The notes: generated by a model not told the origin, from the sequence alone. DNA of 64,000 nucleotides from Kibdelosporangium banguiense (GCF_017876405.1 NZ_JAGINW010000001.1:9747203-9811202), one strand, 5' to 3'. Counted from the first letter of the stretch, positions 19,195 through 27,594 are shown. Translations and numbers: made by a program.

Positions 19195-20937
19195 TCAGCT
19201 CTCACCTGGTGATCGCCCGTCCCCGGACCGAAGCACGCGCCACTGCGACCGGTCAGCCGGATCGGCCGGCATCGCCGCGCACATCACGTAATGGCGCGGA
19301 GCGATCGCGGTGGGATGGCCCGCGAGCGCGGCCATGTATCGGGCATGGGCCTGTTCGGGGGTGCGGACGGATTCGCTCTCGGCCAGATAGGCGACCAGTT
19401 GCCGGTCGCCGGCCTGTGCGAAGACCTTGGCCACATCCGGGCCGAACGCCTCGTCGAGCACACGCTGCACCTCGGCCGGTTCGACCCAGCACGAGTCGGC
19501 CAGCACCCAGTCCGGTCCCCTGGTGATCGGTTCGAGCCGCACCGCCGCCCGGATCTCCTCGGCGCTCAGGTCACCGGCCGCGGCCGCCACGAGCAGGTTC
19601 TCCACAGCCAGCAGCAGGGACCGCAGTTCGTCCGGGCTCACCCGGCGGGTGTCCCCGGTCCACAGATCCAGCCGCAGGACGTGATCGGCCTGGCACAGGT
19701 CGAAACGCAGCTGCGACGAACCAGCCGGCATCGGCCGCAGGCTCACCGACGTGGACCGCCGGGCCTGTTCGATCGCCGCGGGCGAGCTGTCCCGGCTCGG
19801 GACTCCGGTCTCGGCAGCAACGCTGTTGAACAGCGGCTCGTAGTTGAAACGCACGCCGCGGTCATGCTCGATCCGCCGCGCCATCTCGACCCGGTGGAAA
19901 GCGTCGTAGCGGCTGTGCCGGCAGCTCTCCAGAACCGCAGTCCAGGCAGTCCGGACCAGCGCGTCGAAGTCGTGCCCGGCCACTGGCAGCACGGTCAGGC
20001 AGCCTTGGGCCAGGGTACCGACGTAGCCGGCGAGGCGCGGACCGAACCGGTTGCCGGCCAAGGCCGGGAACACCAGCTCCCGGTAGCCGGTGCGCTGGGC
20101 CAGCACGGCACCGACCGCGGCGAGCACGATGCTGGCCCGGCTGGTCCTGGTCCTGGCCGCGATCGCGGACGCCGCGAGCGCGCCTGCCACCGACGACAGG
20201 CCGGCGCATACCGAGTCGCCGCTCGGCGCTGTCCTCGGTGTCGCGTAGAGGCACTGCGGCATCCGGGACAGCTGTTCCCGCCAGTAGCGCAGCGCCATCT
20301 CGGCCTGCCGCCGTTGTGCCGGCGAAGACTCCAGTTCGGCCTGATCCAGCGGCTGGTGCCGGGGCAGGCCGGCTCGCCTGGCCGACCGGTCGGCGAGCAT
20401 CTGCGCGAACTCCTGCTTGATGATCTCCACGGCCCCGAAGTCGGCGGCCAGGTGTGAGATGTCCATCGCGGCGGCCACCACTGTTCCGGTGTTCTCAGCG
20501 ACGGCGATCCTCAGCGGCAGGCCGGCCGGGTCGAGGGGTTCGGCGCGCAACTGCCGCAGCAGCCGCTGGGCGATGGCCGACCGGTCCGGTCCGCTGCCGT
20601 CCGTCGAGCAGACGCCGAGCGTCAGCACACCGGAGTCCAGCACCTGCTGGGTCGGCGGGTCACCGTCGCGGTAGCGGGTGCGCAGGCCCTCGTGCCTGGC
20701 CAGCAGAACGGCAATGGTCTCGACAACGTCCGCGACCCCTACGTCCCCGCAGACGGCCAGTTCGGCGCCGATGGTGACGTACGGATGCCCGGACGCGTTG
20801 CGGAACCATTCCAGGATGTTGAGCTGGCCCAGTGTCATCGGCTTCTCGGCAGCCCGTTGCCCGGTGAACGCCACCGCGACCGGCTCCGGTGCGCTCAGCA
20901 GGATCGGTGGCCGCCGGAGCCGGCTGGACCGGGTCAT
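19195..20937 (-). CDS. Stand-alone NRPS condensation protein with A-subdomain-like tail; catalytic histidine kept
   Basis: The 580-residue protein is a paralogue of the one at 12921 with the same domain order. Shared blocks include GQLNILEW, LLARHEGLRTR, AGNRFGPRL and the tail LVAYLAESESV. Here the active-site motif is SHLAADF (161-167), so the second histidine (His162) and Asp166 of HHxxxDG are kept and it could catalyse. The last 110 residues resemble an adenylation lid whose A10 motif is lost. Its ATG overlaps the stop of a 40-codon ORF (ATGA), which points to translational coupling. It is the first large gene of the leftward operon driven by the promoter near 21089-21117. Confidence 0.86.
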   Translation of the reverse strand: MTRSSRLRRPPILLSAPEPVAVAFTGQRAAEKPMTLGQLNILEWFRNASGHPYVTIGAELAVCGDVGVADVVETIAVLLARHEGLRTRYRDGDPPTQQVLDSGVLTLGVCSTDGSGPDRSAIAQRLLRQLRAEPLDPAGLPLRIAVAENTGTVVAAAMDISHLAADFGAVEIIKQEFAQMLADRSARRAGLPRHQPLDQAELESSPAQRRQAEMALRYWREQLSRMPQCLYATPRTAPSGDSVCAGLSSVAGALAASAIAARTRTSRASIVLAAVGAVLAQRTGYRELVFPALAGNRFGPRLAGYVGTLAQGCLTVLPVAGHDFDALVRTAWTAVLESCRHSRYDAFHRVEMARRIEHDRGVRFNYEPLFNSVAAETGVPSRDSSPAAIEQARRSTSVSLRPMPAGSSQLRFDLCQADHVLRLDLWTGDTRRVSPDELRSLLLAVENLLVAAAAGDLSAEEIRAAVRLEPITRGPDWVLADSCWVEPAEVQRVLDEAFGPDVAKVFAQAGDRQLVAYLAESESVRTPEQAHARYMAALAGHPTAIAPRHYVMCAAMPADPADRSQWRVLRSGDGRSPGES

Positions 20938-21056
20938 GACCGCACGCTCCCGGTTCCCGCTGCGCGAATGCCGGAAGCGCGGGCACTCAGATGGACCGGA
21001 CAGCCATGGTTCGAATGCGGTTCACGGCATTCGGCCGGATTCCAGGCGATCTGCAT
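20934..21056 (-). CDS. Small 40-residue ORF coupled to the condensation gene (leader or accessory peptide)
   Basis: ATG 21056 follows a clear GGTAGGAG ribosome-binding site, and the stop overlaps the next ATG as ATGA. That supports translation and coupling. The peptide starts MQIAWNPAECREP, has two cysteines and four histidines, and has no transmembrane segment. At 40 residues it is too short for an MbtH protein and lacks the MbtH motifs. It could be a leader that controls the operon, an accessory peptide or a substrate. I do not recognise it. Confidence 0.5.
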   Translation of the reverse strand: MQIAWNPAECREPHSNHGCPVHLSARASGIRAAGTGSVRS

Positions 21057-21072
21057 GAGGTCTCCTACCCCG

Positions 21073-21168
21073 TATCCCCAGATACACAACTAAACGCATG
21101 GAATAACGAAAAGTCAAGCATTGCCGTACGCTCGAAAAGCGATCGCGAACCAATACCGAACCGATAGA
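21073..21168 (-). promoter_or_regulatory. Promoter and upstream element of the leftward NRPS operon (repeat copy 1)
   Basis: On the minus strand this reads TTGACT (21117-21112), a 17-base spacer and TTTAGT (21094-21089), a good sigma-70-type core. A conserved block CTATCGGTTCGGTATT (21167-21152) lies 35 bases upstream of the -35 box. The same arrangement occurs at 22013-22109 in front of the racemase gene, so the upstream block is a candidate regulator site. The inferred 5' UTR is about 25 bases to the small ORF and 145 to the condensation gene. Confidence 0.7.
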
Positions 21169-21186
21169 TGCCTGCGGTCGAATGTT

Positions 21187-21987
21187 TTACTTCACAGTGG
21201 CACGGCGCGGCCGCATTCCTTTCACGGGCCCGCCGATGACCTCGCCGGGCCCGCACAATTGCAGCCGTCTGACACATTCGGCGGCCAGCGCCTGGGTGCT
21301 GTCCACCGCCGGCCGCCGATGCCGGCTCAGCGGCCGGATCAGGGAGAGTTCGGTGCACGCCAGCAGCGGTGGCCACGCGTCCGGCAGCCCGTCAAGCACC
21401 TCGTCGAACAGGCGCGTGGCGTCGCCGAGACAGCCCGCCTTGGCCATCTCGATACATTCGTGCACGCGGCGGGCAGTGCCGGGATCCGGCTCCCGCAGCG
21501 GGTATCCGCGTTTGTCGGCGTGGCGCTGGTAGCCACCGCTGATCAGGCATCCGTCTGTGGCGAGCAGCCATGCTCCGGTCGGCGCGCGCACCTGCGCGGC
21601 GTCCAGGGCGGCCGCCACTGTGTGCACGACAGGGACCGGGATCGCGGCAACGGACTCGTCGATGAAGGCGAACGCCGTGTTGCAAACAACCGCGAGCAGG
21701 TCCGCTCCCCAAACCGCCAACTGGGCCAGCGACTCACTCAGGTACGGCGTCGGATCGGGGCCCGTGCCACGTAGCGCGGCCGTGCGGTCCGGAATGGCCG
21801 GCTCCGACAACAGGATGACGCGTGGATGGTCCTGGTCCCGCGTGGCAGGCCAACCGTCGGTGAACAGCCGCATGAACTCGACACCGGCGGCCGGGCCAAG
21901 GCCGCCCAGGACACCGAGTGTCGGACCGTCGCGTTTCGCTGTGCGGCCGTTGTCCAAATAGTGCTGCGCCGCGCCGAACCCATTCAT
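21187..21987 (-). CDS. Aspartate/glutamate racemase-family protein
   Basis: The protein has 266 residues and both catalytic cysteines of the PLP-independent racemases: Cys102 in VVCNTAF and Cys211 in LLACTELSL. It also has the N-terminal GVLGGLGPAAG. The start ATG 21987 is in the conserved context CAACCATGAATG. It stands alone but has a promoter almost identical to that of the NRPS operon, so it is probably induced with it. A reasonable role is supply of a D-acidic amino acid or its amide. Its substrate cannot be told from the sequence. Confidence 0.87.
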   Translation of the reverse strand: MNGFGAAQHYLDNGRTAKRDGPTLGVLGGLGPAAGVEFMRLFTDGWPATRDQDHPRVILLSEPAIPDRTAALRGTGPDPTPYLSESLAQLAVWGADLLAVVCNTAFAFIDESVAAIPVPVVHTVAAALDAAQVRAPTGAWLLATDGCLISGGYQRHADKRGYPLREPDPGTARRVHECIEMAKAGCLGDATRLFDEVLDGLPDAWPPLLACTELSLIRPLSRHRRPAVDSTQALAAECVRRLQLCGPGEVIGGPVKGMRPRRATVK

Positions 21988-22012
21988 GGTTGCCCCACAG
22001 TATCGGCCCCTA

Positions 22013-22109
22013 TCCGTATCACCAGACACAACTAAACGCATCGAATGCCACCGAGTCAAGCACTGTCAAAACCCGGAAAACGATTCCGAACGAATACCGA
22101 ACCGATAGC
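22013..22109 (-). promoter_or_regulatory. Promoter and upstream element of the racemase gene (repeat copy 2)
   Basis: The minus strand has TTGACT (22059-22054), 17 bases and TTTAGT (22036-22031). The block CTATCGGTTCGGTATT (22108-22093) lies 34 bases further upstream. Both boxes, the spacer length and the 16-base block match copy 1. The sequence between the boxes differs, which makes the shared elements look selected. Confidence 0.7.
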
Positions 22110-22166
22110 CGCGTACACGCAGGTGCCGGTCACAACGTGGTTGAGGTTTCCGCCTATCATTCTGTC

Positions 22167-22379
22167 ATGGCAGACGATGAAGACGACACGCTTGATCCGC
22201 AGCCGAAACCGAACAGGCGATTGACTGTACGACCACGTGATTGGGGGCTCGGCTTGGCGGCCGGAGTCGCCCTCATCGCTGCGATTGTCGTGGTTCTGAC
22301 CCTCGTGGTCGTCGTCCTCATCCATGGCGCCACCGTCTTCATCGGTTGGCTTATCGGCCAATCTGACATCCCGTGGTGA
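22167..22379 (+). CDS. Small single-pass membrane protein, function unknown
   Basis: The 70-residue protein has an acidic N-terminus (MADDEDDTLDPQ), a short basic stretch (RRLTVRPRDWG) and one hydrophobic helix of about 30 residues from 28 to 58, so it should sit in the membrane with its N-terminus inside. ATG 22167 is the only methionine start that leaves this arrangement. Small proteins of this type are common in actinomycetes and unassigned. It faces away from the racemase promoter. Confidence 0.55.
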   Translation: MADDEDDTLDPQPKPNRRLTVRPRDWGLGLAAGVALIAAIVVVLTLVVVVLIHGATVFIGWLIGQSDIPW

Positions 22380-22566
22380 CGGATCGCTCCACTGTGGCCA
22401 GTCAAGGGCCGGCCCAGCGATACCGGACGCGCGGGATCTCGTGTGTGTCAGTTGTGCGCTTCCCGCCAGTACGGCCATCCGACCGGGGCTACCCGGCCTT
22501 CATCGGACATACACACGGTTCGTTCGCCGCGATGCGGGTACGCCTGGAATCGAGGAGGTGAGGATC

Positions 22567-22902
22567 TTGGCCGAGTCACAGGTCGACGACGAACTGTGGG
22601 ACGAGTTCCATCGGGTGGTGAACATGTCCTCCCGTGAGCTGAGTGACTGGTTACGCACCCGATCCGCCGAACCGGAGACCGAAGCGTTGCCCGACCAGGC
22701 CGGAACTCCCACCGGCCAGCAGGTACTGAGCATCCTGCGCAAACGCCGGACCGATCTGGACACCAACGACGTGCGTGTCATGCAGTCGGTGGTCGACCGG
22801 GTATTGGCCGAACGGCGAGACGACCTCGAACCCACGCAAGGACAAGCAAACTGGCGCCGACGTCTGATGTCGATCGGGCACGACCCGTTGAAGGCGCCGT
22901 AG
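22567..22902 (+). CDS. DUF3140 family protein
   Basis: The 111-residue protein matches the DUF3140 family over its full length. It has WDEFHRVVNMSSRELSDWL near the N-terminus, the central SILRKRRTDL and the C-terminal ending LMSIGHDPLK. TTG 22567 was chosen because AGGAGG ends eight bases upstream and the resulting length fits the family; GTG 22558 overlaps the Shine-Dalgarno itself. The function is unknown, and homologues are often described only as DNA-binding or stress-related. Confidence 0.75.
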   Translation: MAESQVDDELWDEFHRVVNMSSRELSDWLRTRSAEPETEALPDQAGTPTGQQVLSILRKRRTDLDTNDVRVMQSVVDRVLAERRDDLEPTQGQANWRRRLMSIGHDPLKAP

Positions 22903-22958
22903 GAACACTCTGCCGTTGCTTACGACGATCGGGTAAACCCGGGTTTTTCTCGCTCACC

Positions 22959-23720
22959 TTGGTTTGGGTAAAGGGTCGTGGTCTATCCCGCAGCGTGGAA
23001 GTTGTGGGGAGGCCATCGACGTGGCTCAACGAGCATCGGGTGGAGTCTGAGACAGGTAGATTACGCGCCGTGCTGGTGCACAGTCCGGGCAGCGAACTTT
23101 CGGAACTGGATCCCGACGATCACACCGATTTCCTGTTCGACGAGCTGGTTTGGCCGCAGCGGGCGTACGAGGAACACCAGGCGTTCACGGCGGTATTGCG
23201 TTCGCGGGGTGTCGCCGTTCTCGATCTGCGGGACGGTTTGGCTGACGTGTGTCAGGACCTGGCAGTCCGCGAACACCTGGCAGCACAGGCAATGGCTGCC
23301 GCACGGGTGCCGCCACGGGTCCGCGACAAGATCGGATCCTGGCTGGCACGGTTACCTCCCGAGAAGTTTGTGCGAACACTGTTGGGCGGGCTCGCCAGCA
23401 CTGATGTCCCGCGGTCGGTTTCAGGGAAGCGTTCGCTCTGACACCACCGGCCGTGGCGGTTGCTGGAACCGTTGCCCAACCAGATGTTCGTGCGCGACAG
23501 CTCGGCCTGGTTCCGTGACGGTTACCTGCTTGGACGTATGCGTGCGGGAGTGCGGGCACGGGAGGTCTATCCGACGGCCGACACGTACTACAACGGCGCG
23601 AACGTGCCGGGAAAACCGCGGGTCTTCCTGACCTACATCGGCGGCGTCGGGGCCTACCGGGAACACTGCGACCAGGTCGCCGCCAAAGAGTACGAAGGGT
23701 TCGATCTGCTCCCGGCGTGA
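22959..23720 (+). pseudogene. Decayed arginine deiminase joined to the C-terminal tail of a Baeyer-Villiger monooxygenase
   Basis: The first part reads as an arginine deiminase N-terminus (RVESETGRLRAVLVHSPG, LFDELVWPQRAYEEH). It is cut by an in-frame TGA at 23439-23441 and continues in the same frame with LPNQMFVRDSSAWFRDGY, a deiminase segment. From about 23565 the frame changes character and matches the end of cyclohexanone-monooxygenase-type flavoproteins (YYNGANVPGKPRVF, YIGGVGAYREHCDQVAA). The catalytic Cys/His part of the deiminase and nearly all of the monooxygenase are missing. Two genes were therefore fused by deletion and the product is dead. Confidence 0.8.
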
Positions 23721-23872
23721 AACAGGGAAACACCACACGACGCACGTCGATCTCGCTGGAAGCGGTCAGCCACTTCCAACATGTGAACGTTCCGACGGCT
23801 CCGAACTACTCTTGACCGTCCATATTGGACATACTGCCGAACGACGCCACCCGTGACGGCACCTGGGGACCG

Positions 23873-26353
23873 TCAGGTGAACAACTCCACTGTGCCGCGT
23901 TCCCCGTCGACCCGGACGCGGTCGCCGTCGTGCAGTCGCATGGTGGCGTTGCCGGTGCCGACGACAGCCGGGATGCCGAGTTCACGGGCCACAATGGAGG
24001 CGTGCGACAGCGGCGCGCCCATGTCGGTCACGACAGCGGCCGCGCGGGGGAACATCGGGGTCCAGCCCACGTTGGTCAGCGTGGTCACCAGGATCTCGCC
24101 GGGCTGGAGCCTGTCGCCCTGCTCCGGGCTGGCGATCACCCGGGCGATGCCTTCCACCACGCCTGGGGCGCCGGGGAAGCCGGTCACGGTGTCGCCCACC
24201 GGAACCATGGTGCCCCGCGCGTCGTAGAGGTCGGCACGCCGATCCGGGTCGGCTGCCCAACGCACCGGATCGAACCGGCCGACGATCAAGGCCGGATACG
24301 GCGGTAGTGCCGCGTACCGCTCGTAGGTCGCCCGCCGCACAGGCACCCTTCCCAGGCCGATCGCGTTGCCGCGCAACAGATCCAGCAGCTCCTCCAGGTA
24401 GAGGTGGAACACGTCCTCGCCGTGGCCGGTCAGCTCGCCTGCCCGGACGACAAACGCGCGCAGCACCCAGAACGCCCGCATGACCTCCGAACGCGTTGAC
24501 TCGCGATCACGTACGACACCGTTCCAGCGCCGTACCCGATCGCGCATCGCGGCTTGTTTGCCTGGATAGCGCTCGGCGAAGCGCGTCCAGGCCGCTTCGC
24601 GCGCCTTCTCTTGCCGGGCAAGCAGTGCTTCGGTGCCCGACCGCAGGTCGCGCAGACCGGCAAGCTGGGCATCGATCCAGCTCGGGTCCTCGCCGGGACG
24701 CGGGACGGAGATCTCGAACTCGTGCGGCCCGCGATGGCCGTAGGTGCGGGCGAACTCATCCCGGCTGATCTCTCCGTGCGCCAACCGGGTCAGGCCCATC
24801 ACGAGCCCCATGCTGGCCAGTTCGCCGTCGGCGTTGACACCGGTGAGCATGGCCTCGGCATCGATGTCGCCCATCATCTTGCGCAGCACGTCGCGGGTAC
24901 GGATCAGGGAAATGCCGCCCTGCCGGCCGGCGGCCTCCAGCATGCGGGAAGCGGTGACCAGGTGCGGCTGGACCTCGCGCTCGTACACCTCAGCGAGCTC
25001 CGAGCACGAACCGGTGGCCGCGATGTGCGTACGCAGTTGCTCGCACCGCTGCTGGGCAGTGGCCAGGAACGCGCGCATGCCCTTCAGGTTCCTGCGGGCC
25101 CGTCGCCGGACCCGGATCGCCGTGGGCACGCCGTGCCTGATGACCTCCCAGCGCAACAGCTTCATCTTCGGCACGTCGAGCCCTGGCGGGATCCTGCCGA
25201 AGATGTCCTCGATCGCGCTGAGCAAGCTCTTCGCGCGCAGGACCCGGATCACGGCGTAGATCGGGGTGAGATTCATGTAGAAGCGGCCGCCGATGTTGCC
25301 CACCATCTCGGCACCGGGCATGGCCGAGGCGGACATCGCCTCATGGATGAACAGGCGCACGAACGACCACGTCAACGGCGTCATCACGTCAGGGATGGCC
25401 TCACCGAGATTGCCCCCGGTCCACAGGTACTCCCCCTTGAGGCTGTCGTTCCACTCCTCGTGCTGGGGCTTGAGGCCAGTGATCGGGCGGGCCTGCACGA
25501 TCGCGAACTCGCCGTCGCGCCTGGTCCACTCGATGTCCATCGGCATGCCGTACAGCTCTTGCACACGCGCACCGATTCCGGCCAACGCCACGGCCTGCGC
25601 CACATCCAACACAGGCTGACCGCGAAGCTCCTCGGGAACCGGCCGTTGCTCAGTGCCTGTCGACGTGCGCACCGTCATGACGGTCTTGTCGCCGGTCTGA
25701 GCCTGGATAACCGCGCCGTGCGTGACCACCGTCGTGTCCGCAGTGACTTGACCGCCGACAACAACCTCGCCCAGCCCCCAAGAAGCGTTGATCACCGTCT
25801 CATCGCGGGCTCCGGTCATCGGGTCGGCGGTGAACATCACCCCGGCCGCGTCCGCGTCCACCAACTCCTGCACCACCACCGCCAACGCTACATCGTCGTG
25901 GGAAACCCCATGCTGGTCGCGGTAGGCGATGGCACGCGCGTTCCAAAGTGAGGCCCAGCACCGCTTGACCGCGTCCAACAGGGCGTCGCCGCGGATGTTG
26001 AGGTAGGTGTCCTGCTGGCCGGCGAACGACATCTCCGGCAGATCCTCAGCGGTGGCCGACGAGCGGACCGCAACCGGCACGTCTTCGCCGAGAGCCTGGT
26101 AAGCGCGCTGGATCTCCTCGGCAATAGGCGCGGGGAGCCCGTGCCGGGCGAACAGCGCCGCCGTGCGTTCGGGATCGCTGGGATCGATCTCATCGCGGAA
26201 GGGTGACACGAAGGCGCGGTACGCCTCGGTCGTGACGTGGAATCCGCCGGGCACCGGCAATCCCGCTCGCAACATCCGCCCCAGCGACGCGCCCTTTCCG
26301 CCCACAGTGGCCAAATCGGCCGCGGCATCATCGAGAACCAGTACCAGCTTCAC
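23873..26353 (-). CDS. PEP-synthase-family phosphotransferase, rifampin phosphotransferase-like
   Basis: The 826-residue protein has three parts. An N-terminal ATP-grasp-type nucleotide domain carries GGKGASLGRM and VAVRSSATAEDLPEMSFAGQ. A central substrate domain begins around YLWTGGNLGEAIPDVMTPLTW. The C-terminal swivelling domain has the phospho-histidine in GAPLSHASIVARELG (His784). Length and layout fit rifampin phosphotransferase (about 865 residues), which moves the beta-phosphate of ATP to the antibiotic. It lacks the PEP-binding TIM barrel of PEP synthase. A TetR gene overlaps its start (ATGA). Whether rifamycins are the substrate is not shown. Confidence 0.8.
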   Translation of the reverse strand: MKLVLVLDDAAADLATVGGKGASLGRMLRAGLPVPGGFHVTTEAYRAFVSPFRDEIDPSDPERTAALFARHGLPAPIAEEIQRAYQALGEDVPVAVRSSATAEDLPEMSFAGQQDTYLNIRGDALLDAVKRCWASLWNARAIAYRDQHGVSHDDVALAVVVQELVDADAAGVMFTADPMTGARDETVINASWGLGEVVVGGQVTADTTVVTHGAVIQAQTGDKTVMTVRTSTGTEQRPVPEELRGQPVLDVAQAVALAGIGARVQELYGMPMDIEWTRRDGEFAIVQARPITGLKPQHEEWNDSLKGEYLWTGGNLGEAIPDVMTPLTWSFVRLFIHEAMSASAMPGAEMVGNIGGRFYMNLTPIYAVIRVLRAKSLLSAIEDIFGRIPPGLDVPKMKLLRWEVIRHGVPTAIRVRRRARRNLKGMRAFLATAQQRCEQLRTHIAATGSCSELAEVYEREVQPHLVTASRMLEAAGRQGGISLIRTRDVLRKMMGDIDAEAMLTGVNADGELASMGLVMGLTRLAHGEISRDEFARTYGHRGPHEFEISVPRPGEDPSWIDAQLAGLRDLRSGTEALLARQEKAREAAWTRFAERYPGKQAAMRDRVRRWNGVVRDRESTRSEVMRAFWVLRAFVVRAGELTGHGEDVFHLYLEELLDLLRGNAIGLGRVPVRRATYERYAALPPYPALIVGRFDPVRWAADPDRRADLYDARGTMVPVGDTVTGFPGAPGVVEGIARVIASPEQGDRLQPGEILVTTLTNVGWTPMFPRAAAVVTDMGAPLSHASIVARELGIPAVVGTGNATMRLHDGDRVRVDGERGTVELFT

Positions 26354-27069
26354 AGCGCACGCTCCATCCCCAGAGAAACCGCGAGTCTGCGACGGGCGAC
26401 CGCCAGCATGGCGTCCAGAAAGTCCAGGGTCGCCTGCGCCACGGCCCGTGCATGCGGTTCCGGTAACGTCCGGCCTGAGGCCATGGCCCGCTCCACGGTG
26501 TCGGTTACCAGTTCGGCGATCCGCTCATCGGTCGGCCGTGATTCCTGCGCAAGCATGTCCGGCAGGAACACGAACCCGTACACAATGGACGAGATCACCA
26601 ACGCGTGATCCCCCGGCTCTTCGCGCACCGCGCCATGCTCGATCAATTGGCCGAGGTAAGTATCGAAGGCCGGCCCCAGCTCCAGCCCCGTCGTGCTGTG
26701 CCGCTTCATCCGCGTGAATTTGCCGAGTACCTCGGCGTCGCCGACGAAGACCGCCCGCAGCAGTGGCCGGCGCAACATCGTACCGACGAACTGCCCGTAC
26801 AGTTCGCTCAGTGCGGCCGGCGCATCCGCCCGAATCTCCTCCAGCAAGCGGACCCGCTCACGGCGCAGCAGCGCGGCGAACAGATCATCGCGGGTCTTCC
26901 AGTGCAGATAGATCGTGCCTTTGGCGACATCGGCACGCTGCGCCACGTCATCGATCGTGGTCTTGCCGTAACCCCAGCGCAGGATCAACTCGGCAGCGGC
27001 ATCCAGGATCCGGTGCGCCCGCTCCAGCTGACGCGCCGGATCCTGCGGCGGCCGTCCAGCCTTGACCAT
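26350..27069 (-). CDS. TetR-family repressor
   Basis: The 239-residue protein has an N-terminal TetR helix-turn-helix (ILDAAAELILRWGYGKTTI, VAKGTIYLHWKTRDDL) and a longer ligand-binding domain. ATG 27069 follows GGTGAGG; GTG 27078 is in frame. Its stop overlaps the start of the phosphotransferase gene, so the two form an operon. The palindrome at 27088-27111 lies just upstream of the gene and is the likely self-regulated operator. The inducer is probably a drug handled by the phosphotransferase. Confidence 0.9.
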   Translation of the reverse strand: MVKAGRPPQDPARQLERAHRILDAAAELILRWGYGKTTIDDVAQRADVAKGTIYLHWKTRDDLFAALLRRERVRLLEEIRADAPAALSELYGQFVGTMLRRPLLRAVFVGDAEVLGKFTRMKRHSTTGLELGPAFDTYLGQLIEHGAVREEPGDHALVISSIVYGFVFLPDMLAQESRPTDERIAELVTDTVERAMASGRTLPEPHARAVAQATLDFLDAMLAVARRRLAVSLGMERAL

Positions 27070-27087
27070 CAACCTCACCCCATTGTT

Positions 27088-27111
27088 TGACTGAATGAGT
27101 GTATTCGGTCA
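27088..27111. promoter_or_regulatory. Palindromic operator upstream of the TetR gene
   Basis: The arms TGACTGAAT and ATTCGGTCA are inverted repeats matching at 8 of 9 positions, with a six-base spacer. They sit 18 bases before the TetR start codon in the gap between divergent decayed and live genes. The size and symmetry are those of a TetR-family dimer site, and TGACTGAATGA resembles sites of AcrR-like regulators. Confidence 0.65.
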
Positions 27112-27117
27112 TTTAAT

Positions 27118-27592
27118 TCATGGCAACGGTCCGTGTTGAATATGGGCGTTGTGGGCGGCCAGCACGATGCGGTCCTCCCTGCGCAGGATCCACTCGACGG
27201 TGTCGACGATCGCGGCATCGCGGTTGAACATCACCCCCTGCAAGTCGCCGCGGGCCATCGCCCGGTTGACCGTGTCGGGTCTGGCCGTGAAGAGCAGTGA
27301 TCGCAGCGCACGTTCATAAGGGTCGGCCGTGGTGCGCCGCAGGTACTCCACGCGGCCCGCAAAGCGTTCCGGGTTTCGGGCGCGAGTTTGCCGTAAGCAG
27401 CGATCGTGGCTGGGACGGAGAGCGAATGCCGCCGCGAATACCGAGGCCCCACTCCCGAACAACTCGCCCAGCTCGAATCCCCACTGCGAGGCCAGCCGTG
27501 CGGCGAGGTCTGGGACTTCGGCGAGCCACCTCTCGGCCTCAGGACCGAATCGAGTGACCAGCTGCGCGCGTACGTCTTCGATATCCGCTCCC
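27118..27592 (-). pseudogene. Chimeric relic: aminoglycoside (APH(6)-type) kinase N-terminus joined to erythromycin esterase C-terminus
   Basis: An in-frame TAA lies just upstream and no start codon with a ribosome-binding site is visible. The first 50 codons (VTRFGPEAERWLAEVP, WGFELGELFGSGAS) look like the start of aminoglycoside/hydroxyurea kinases of the streptomycin 6-phosphotransferase group. The same frame then runs into TADPYERALRSLLF, DAAIVDTVEWILRRED and IVLAAHNAHIQHG, which match the middle of erythromycin esterases, and stops. Neither catalytic domain is complete. It lies three bases from the end of the amidase gene. Confidence 0.7.
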
Positions 27593-27594
27593 GG

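Noticed and set aside
20934..21056. MbtH-like protein before the condensation gene
   Set aside because: Only 40 residues; lacks the MbtH tryptophan and SxWP motifs.
24554..25951. A 465-codon plus-strand frame opposite the phosphotransferase gene
   Set aside because: It is a high-GC shadow frame with Arg/His-rich composition and no domain; the minus-strand gene is complete and recognisable.
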